From: an uncultured Treponema sp.
Lineage (GTDB): Bacteria > Spirochaetota > Spirochaetia > Treponematales > Treponemataceae
DNA length: 64,000 bases
NCBI GenBank assembly: GCA_947177175.1
Contig: CAMWTK010000002.1
Span: 34,292 to 98,291 of the forward strand
Direction of reading: 5' to 3'
Numbering within the stretch: the first letter of the stretch is position 1; the number at the start of each line of letters is the position of its first letter. The position numbers and the translations under genes are program-made. Below the pieces are notes generated by a model, which did no database searches, was not told where the DNA came from, and saw only the letters and a program-made list of their open reading frames with translations. Of the stretch, positions 60,138 through 64,000 are shown piece by piece.

Positions 60138-61658
60138 ATGCGACCGCTTTTTTTGGATACCCGCGTTTTGGACAAGGCTGCCCGCGAACGCTACGATTTG
60201 ACCGAAGAACTGATGATGGAAAACGCCGCAAGCGCATTGGAACGCGCGGTCATGCGGCATATTTTTGACGCGCCGTCAAAGGCTGATGCGCGGACGGTCG
60301 CCGTGCTGTGCGGCGGCGGAAACAACGGCGCGGACGGCTATGCCCTTGCCCGCAGGCTTGCGGGGCAGACGCTTGCCGATTCCGCGCGGCTTGTGCCGGT
60401 CGTCATTGCGGTTGCCGCGCCAAAAAGCGATTTGTGCCGCAGGCAGGCGGCGCGGGCAAAAAACTGCGGTGTGCAATGCATGGATTTCAATTCCGCCGCC
60501 AATGCCGACAGCGTTCTTTCGGGCGCGGAAATTATCGTCGATTGTCTGTTCGGCAGCGGCTTTCACGGCGATTTGGACGAAAAAACGGCGGCATTATGCG
60601 CACAAGCAAATGCCGCCCGCGCCCTGCGCATTGCGTGTGACGTGCCGACCGGTTTGCGGGAAAACGGCAGTGTCGCCGAAGGCGCATTCGTTGCGGACTG
60701 CACGGTAACGATGGGCGCGCTCAAACTGTCGCTGTATGGCGATGTGGCAAAGGATTTTGCGGGGCATATCGTCTGCGAAGATTTGGGCATAAGCCGCGCG
60801 TTGTTTGAAGCACAGCCCGACGATTCATGCCGCGCGGCGGCGACGTTGTTGGAAGCGGCGGACATCGTGCTGCCGCACCGCCCAAAAAATGTTGTGAACA
60901 AAGGCACTTTCGGTCATGTTGCGGTGGCGAGCGGCGAAAAAATCGGCGCGTCGTGCATTGCGGGCGCGGCGGCGTTGCGTTTTGGCGCGGGTCTGGTCAG
61001 CCTTGTGCGGCTTGGTCAGCCGTTCACAAAAGACGACGTGCCGCGCGTCTCCCCTGAGCTGATGACGGCGAGCGATATTCCCGCAAACGTGAGCGCGCTT
61101 GCGTTCGGCATGGGGTTGGGCAGGAGCGCGGAACATACCCGCCCCTATTTTGACTGGCTGCGCACGCATGCTTCCATTCCGTGCGTCATCGACGCGGACG
61201 CGGTGTATGACGAATCTATCGCGTCGTTCTTGCGTGAGCGGACATCCGGCATCGTGCTGACCCCGCATCCAAAAGAATTGCAGGTGCTGTTGCGCAATTG
61301 CGGCTTGGGCGACCACACCATCGCCGAATGCGTGGAAAATCGTCCCGCTTTGATAGCATCGTTCTGCCGTTCGTTCCCTGGCTGCGTGCTGTTGGTCAAA
61401 GGGGCAAATCCGATGATCGGTCAGTATGACGGCGGGTCGTTCCGGCTGTTCGTCAATCCGCTGGGAAAAAACTGTCTTGCCAAGGCAGGAAGCGGCGACG
61501 TGCTTGCCGGGCTTATCGCCGCGTTGCTCGCGCAGGGCTATGCGCCCCTTGACGCGACGATAAACGGCAGTCTTGCCCACACGCTCGCCTCGCGCCAGTT
61601 CAAGAACGATTTTTCGCTCACGCCGCTCGCGCTCATCGATGCGGTTGCCGCGCTGTAA
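60138..61658 (+). CDS. nnr: Bifunctional NAD(P)H-hydrate epimerase / ADP-dependent dehydratase
   Basis: Repairs hydrated NADH/NADPH. 506 residues in two domains. YjeF-N epimerase at ~1-220: EELMMENAASALERAVM, VLCGGGNNGADGYALARRLA, IIVDCLFGSGFHGDL, IACDVPTGL. Ribokinase-like dehydratase at ~225-506: NKGTFGHVAVASGEKIGASC, ALAFGMGLGRS, VLTPHPKELQVLL, KAGSGDVLAGLIAALLAQG with the catalytic Asp. It ends directly against the gtrA stop with no gap. Confidence 0.94.
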   Translation: MRPLFLDTRVLDKAARERYDLTEELMMENAASALERAVMRHIFDAPSKADARTVAVLCGGGNNGADGYALARRLAGQTLADSARLVPVVIAVAAPKSDLCRRQAARAKNCGVQCMDFNSAANADSVLSGAEIIVDCLFGSGFHGDLDEKTAALCAQANAARALRIACDVPTGLRENGSVAEGAFVADCTVTMGALKLSLYGDVAKDFAGHIVCEDLGISRALFEAQPDDSCRAAATLLEAADIVLPHRPKNVVNKGTFGHVAVASGEKIGASCIAGAAALRFGAGLVSLVRLGQPFTKDDVPRVSPELMTASDIPANVSALAFGMGLGRSAEHTRPYFDWLRTHASIPCVIDADAVYDESIASFLRERTSGIVLTPHPKELQVLLRNCGLGDHTIAECVENRPALIASFCRSFPGCVLLVKGANPMIGQYDGGSFRLFVNPLGKNCLAKAGSGDVLAGLIAALLAQGYAPLDATINGSLAHTLASRQFKNDFSLTPLALIDAVAAL

Positions 61659-62054
61659 TCAAATCTTGTAGATAACGAATTTGCGGACGGAGAAATTCCA
61701 AAAAAACACGATGCCCGTGGCAATCACTTTTGCCGCCATTTTGTGCAGGCCAAACCGTTCCACGGCGACCCACATAATCAGCAGGTTGAGCAGCAGACCG
61801 ACAAGTGTCGTCGCATACACTTTTATCAGTTCGACCAAAAGCGAATCGCGCCGCGGCGCGTTGCGGAACAGAATGAGCCGACCCAAAAGCCAGTTTGCGA
61901 ACGTGGAAATGACGAACGCGATCGCCGCCGCAAGCAGGTAGTACACGTTCAGCACGAACGTAAGCAACGCGAAAATTCCCCAGTCGATTGCCGTCGCCGT
62001 TCCGCCCACGCTCGTGTAGATTAAAACTTGACACAACGTCCGCAAGACACTCAT
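61659..62054 (-). CDS. GtrA family membrane protein
   Basis: 131 residues, four membrane helices: YTSVGGTATAIDWGIFALLT, YYLLAAAIAFVISTFANWLL, VELIKVYATTLVGLLLNLLI, and VIATGIVFFWNFSVRKFVIY, the family C-terminal signature. GtrA proteins are thought to move lipid-linked sugars across the membrane for surface glycan synthesis. No ribosome-binding site; TATATT ends six bases before ATG. Confidence 0.9.
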   Translation of the reverse strand: MSVLRTLCQVLIYTSVGGTATAIDWGIFALLTFVLNVYYLLAAAIAFVISTFANWLLGRLILFRNAPRRDSLLVELIKVYATTLVGLLLNLLIMWVAVERFGLHKMAAKVIATGIVFFWNFSVRKFVIYKI

Positions 62055-62060
62055 AATAGG

Positions 62061-62098
62061 AATATAGCGTTAATTCGCTCAAATTTCTAGCCGATAGT
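62061..62098. promoter_or_regulatory. Divergent leaderless promoters of gtrA and the NlpC/P60 gene
   Basis: Only 50 bases separate the start codons. Minus strand: TATATT (62061-62066), six bases, ATG 62054. Plus strand: GATAGT (62093-62098), six bases, ATG 62105. No ribosome-binding site on either side, and -35 elements are weak. Confidence 0.5.
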
Positions 62099-62104
62099 GA
62101 AGAT

Positions 62105-63229
62105 ATGAAAAAGACTCCGATTTTTTTGATAGTCCTTTTTTTTATGACGATTTTGATTCCGCAAGTCTGCGCGCAGGGCGAAAGCGTTTCGCCCGAAGAA
62201 GCGGCGGCGCGGCGCACAAAATTCGTCGATTATGCCAAACAATGCATCGGAAAACCTTATGCGCGCGGTGCTATTGGACCGGACGCGTTCGATTGCTCCG
62301 GCTTGGTCTTTACCTGTTCGCGCGAGTCAATCGGTGTGCAGCTGCCGCGCCAGACAAAGGCGATTTATGCGTTCTGTACGATTATTGACGAATCCGAGCG
62401 CGAAATCGGCGACCTCGTGTTTTTCAAGACGACCGGTGACGACACTGTTTCGCACGTGGGCATTTACGTCGGCAACGCGCAGTTTATCCACGCGGCGAGC
62501 GACGGTCAGAACACGGGCGTTATCCTTTCTTCGCTCAGGGAAAATTACTGGAAGTCGCATTATTTTCAGACTGGCAGATTCTTGCCCGCGTCCGGTCTGG
62601 AACGCATGGTTGACCCAAAATCCGATTCCGCGCCACAGCCGACCGCGCAAACTGCGTCCGCAGGAGCAGCAGATTCCGTTGCGGCAAATACCGCCACGGC
62701 AGACGGCGCGGGCAAGCGCGGCAGTTTTCTGCACAAGATTATCCTTGACGCATCGCTGACGTTCGACTGGAATTTCTTTACGGCAGACAGTTTTCAGATT
62801 AGCCCGCGCGGCGGCAGCACGATGCTCCATGCCATGTACGACGGCGGCACATTCCGTCCGGGAGTCGGCTCGATGATATGCGTCAACGCGAAAATGGGCG
62901 TGGTGCAGTTGCCCATCATCGTCAGCCTTACGCTGGGCGACTATTTCCGCTTTTTTTTCGGGCCGGTCATCACTATCGGCACACCCGAACTGCCCGCCAA
63001 AAATGCCACGGACGTGAAGGCATCGTTTTTTCCCGGCATCCTCGGCGTGTGCTGGCAGTCGCCCTCGTTCGGAGTGGGAAAAACCCGCGTTTCGTTTCAG
63101 CAGGACGTGCACTACACGTTTTTCAACGACACCGACGGAACGGTTCTGTCGCTCAAAAACAGCATCGTCTCCGGGCTGGTATTTTCCACCGGCGTGCGCG
63201 TAACCATGCCTTTGGCAAATGTGCTTTAA
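62105..63229 (+). CDS. NlpC/P60 peptidase with C-terminal beta-barrel-like domain
   Basis: 374 residues. Signal peptide MKKTPIFLIVLFFMTILIPQ to CAQ. Residues ~35-165 are NlpC/P60: GAIGPDAFDCSGLVFTCSRE with the catalytic Cys, EREIGDLVFFKTTGDDTVSH with the catalytic His, and VGIYVGNAQFIHAAS. A Ala/Thr/Pro-rich linker (~178-205) follows. Residues ~210-374 are strand-rich with alternating hydrophobic residues (IILDASLTFDWNFFT, GSMICVNAKMGVVQLPIIVS, LGDYFRFFFGPVITIG, SFQQDVHYTFF), suggesting an outer-membrane barrel or barrel-like domain. A peptidoglycan amidase/endopeptidase attached to an envelope anchor is an inference. Confidence 0.88.
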   Translation: MKKTPIFLIVLFFMTILIPQVCAQGESVSPEEAAARRTKFVDYAKQCIGKPYARGAIGPDAFDCSGLVFTCSRESIGVQLPRQTKAIYAFCTIIDESEREIGDLVFFKTTGDDTVSHVGIYVGNAQFIHAASDGQNTGVILSSLRENYWKSHYFQTGRFLPASGLERMVDPKSDSAPQPTAQTASAGAADSVAANTATADGAGKRGSFLHKIILDASLTFDWNFFTADSFQISPRGGSTMLHAMYDGGTFRPGVGSMICVNAKMGVVQLPIIVSLTLGDYFRFFFGPVITIGTPELPAKNATDVKASFFPGILGVCWQSPSFGVGKTRVSFQQDVHYTFFNDTDGTVLSLKNSIVSGLVFSTGVRVTMPLANVL

Positions 63230-63233
63230 AAGT

Positions 63234-63905
63234 ATGAAAGCAATCCAAAACCGAAGATTTTTTTTCGCGCCGCTCCTTGCGGCACTTTTTGTCTTTTCCG
63301 CCTGCGCTCCCCGCATTACGGTGACGGCATCGGGCGCGGACACGGCGGAACTTGCCATTGCGGCAGGATTTTCCCGCACCGCCGAACAGACGCTCACCTC
63401 AATTATGGGCGCGATTGCGGGCGAAGCGGACGCGAATGCGCCGCTTTTTACGGCGGACGACCTTGCCGCCGTGTTGCGCCGCACCGGCTTGCAAAACGTG
63501 ACGGCTTCCGCATCCGGCGAGGACATTGCGGCGCACGGTACGATTCCCCGCGTCTCACAAAGCGCGCTCGCCGCCGCCGGAATCCTGACGATGAGCGAAA
63601 AATCGCTTGCGCTCGCGTTCGGCCCTGCGCAGTATCAGTCGCTGTATGACATGACCGACGAAGAATCCCAGGCGTATGCCGACCTGCTGATGATTCCCGC
63701 GCTCAGCGGCGAAACCCTCACCCCCGCCGAATACACCGACCTGCTCGCGTCTATGTACGGCCCGTCGCTCGCCAAAGAACTGACCGAAAGCACGTTCACC
63801 GTAACCCTCGCCGCCCCGGACGGCAAAAAATCCACCACCGCCCGCCTCACCCTCGGCGAACTGCTCACGCTCCCCGCCGAAAAACGCTGGACGGTCAACT
63901 GGTAA
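63234..63905 (+). CDS. Hypothetical lipoprotein, ~223 aa
   Basis: Signal peptide FFFAPLLAALFVFSACAP with lipid Cys in VFSAC. The mature part is Ala/Thr/Leu-rich and not assigned to a family; ITVTASGADTAELAIAAGFS and TLTSIMGAIAGEADAN resemble small treponemal lipoproteins of unknown role. It begins 5 bases after the NlpC/P60 stop, suggesting co-transcription. ATG 63219 in frame overlaps the upstream gene and is a possible earlier start. Copy B of the GC-rich element follows directly. Confidence 0.78.
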   Translation: MKAIQNRRFFFAPLLAALFVFSACAPRITVTASGADTAELAIAAGFSRTAEQTLTSIMGAIAGEADANAPLFTADDLAAVLRRTGLQNVTASASGEDIAAHGTIPRVSQSALAAAGILTMSEKSLALAFGPAQYQSLYDMTDEESQAYADLLMIPALSGETLTPAEYTDLLASMYGPSLAKELTESTFTVTLAAPDGKKSTTARLTLGELLTLPAEKRWTVNW

Positions 63906-63910
63906 TGCCG

Positions 63911-64000
63911 TCGGGGCGGGGGAAGTCTCCCCCTCGCTCCCAAGTCAAGTCGCTTCGCAAATGCCCCTGCAAGCAGTGTCATTTTCTCCGCTTTGTTGCC
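63911..64000. repeat. Dispersed GC-rich extragenic element, copy B (runs off the window)
   Basis: GGGGGAAGTCTCCCCC hairpin followed by TCGCTCCCAAGTCAAGTCGC, matching copy A at 41778 (CTCGCTCCCAAGGCAACTCGC). The second palindrome of copy A is not recognisable before the window ends. Confidence 0.6.

Overview
The window looks like part of a Treponema-type spirochaete chromosome. The evidence is the protein set: a cystalysin-like C-S lyase, a fused cyclophilin/FKBP lipoprotein, a TRL-like lipoprotein and a compact PheT. Two promoters also carry poly-G tracts, as described upstream of T. pallidum outer-membrane protein genes. Base composition is moderately GC-rich, with AT-rich islands near 24.1, 26.4, 31.3 and 33.0 kb. 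A secreted pectinesterase plus uronate isomerase suggests a host-associated, pectin/uronate-using treponeme. The species cannot be named from sequence reading alone.

Layout. 0-17 kb is mostly minus strand: dual PPIase (+), uxaC, queD-like (+), NUDIX, FNT channel (+), a seven-gene sulfur amino-acid operon (11.5 to 4.9 kb), a cation/proton antiporter with MgtC, queH, pheT and a hypothetical gene. 17-26 kb holds the pyrimidine genes pyrKD (fused) and pyrF, a 41-bp tandem repeat array, yhbY, an acyl-CoA synthetase, a nitroreductase, a low-GC hypothetical gene, a Vat-like acetyltransferase and argA. 26.2-33.1 kb is the probable origin region: three parS sites, gyrA and gyrB (minus), dnaA (plus), and an AT-rich downstream segment with DnaA-box and trio-like sequence. 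33-64 kb is mostly plus strand: flavin proteins, sbcDC, an alanine/Na+ symporter, hisD, def, a membrane LuxR regulator, fmt, PASTA, aroDE, rpiA, an orphan adenine methylase, an OmpW-like protein behind a poly-G promoter, pepF, a pseudouridine synthase, nnr, and an NlpC/P60 protein fused to a barrel-like domain. Minus-strand insertions here are MGMT, two lipoproteins, MATE, pectinesterase, a Gx-transporter pair and GtrA.

Gene orientation switches around gyrA/gyrB/dnaA: mostly minus to the left and mostly plus to the right. This is what bidirectional replication from an origin at about 26-33 kb would give.

Four sequence-level signals stand out beyond the genes. (1) Two promoters have G8 or G9 tracts between the -35 and -10 elements, a spacer-length phase-variation design, in front of cell-envelope proteins. 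(2) About a dozen genes have a good -10 hexamer ending 5-7 bases before the ATG and no Shine-Dalgarno sequence, implying leaderless mRNAs (dnaA, pyrKD, pyrF, hisD, fmt, nnr, pepF, yhbY, NUDIX, gtrA, nlpC, MGMT). (3) A motif with core ACGAACGATAGTT/ACGAACGACCGTT recurs about 15 times in all reading frames, clustered in a few genes. (4) Between pyrKD and yhbY lies an exact-period 41-bp array whose units contain terminator-like hairpins. No rRNA, tRNA, CRISPR array or insertion sequence was recognised.
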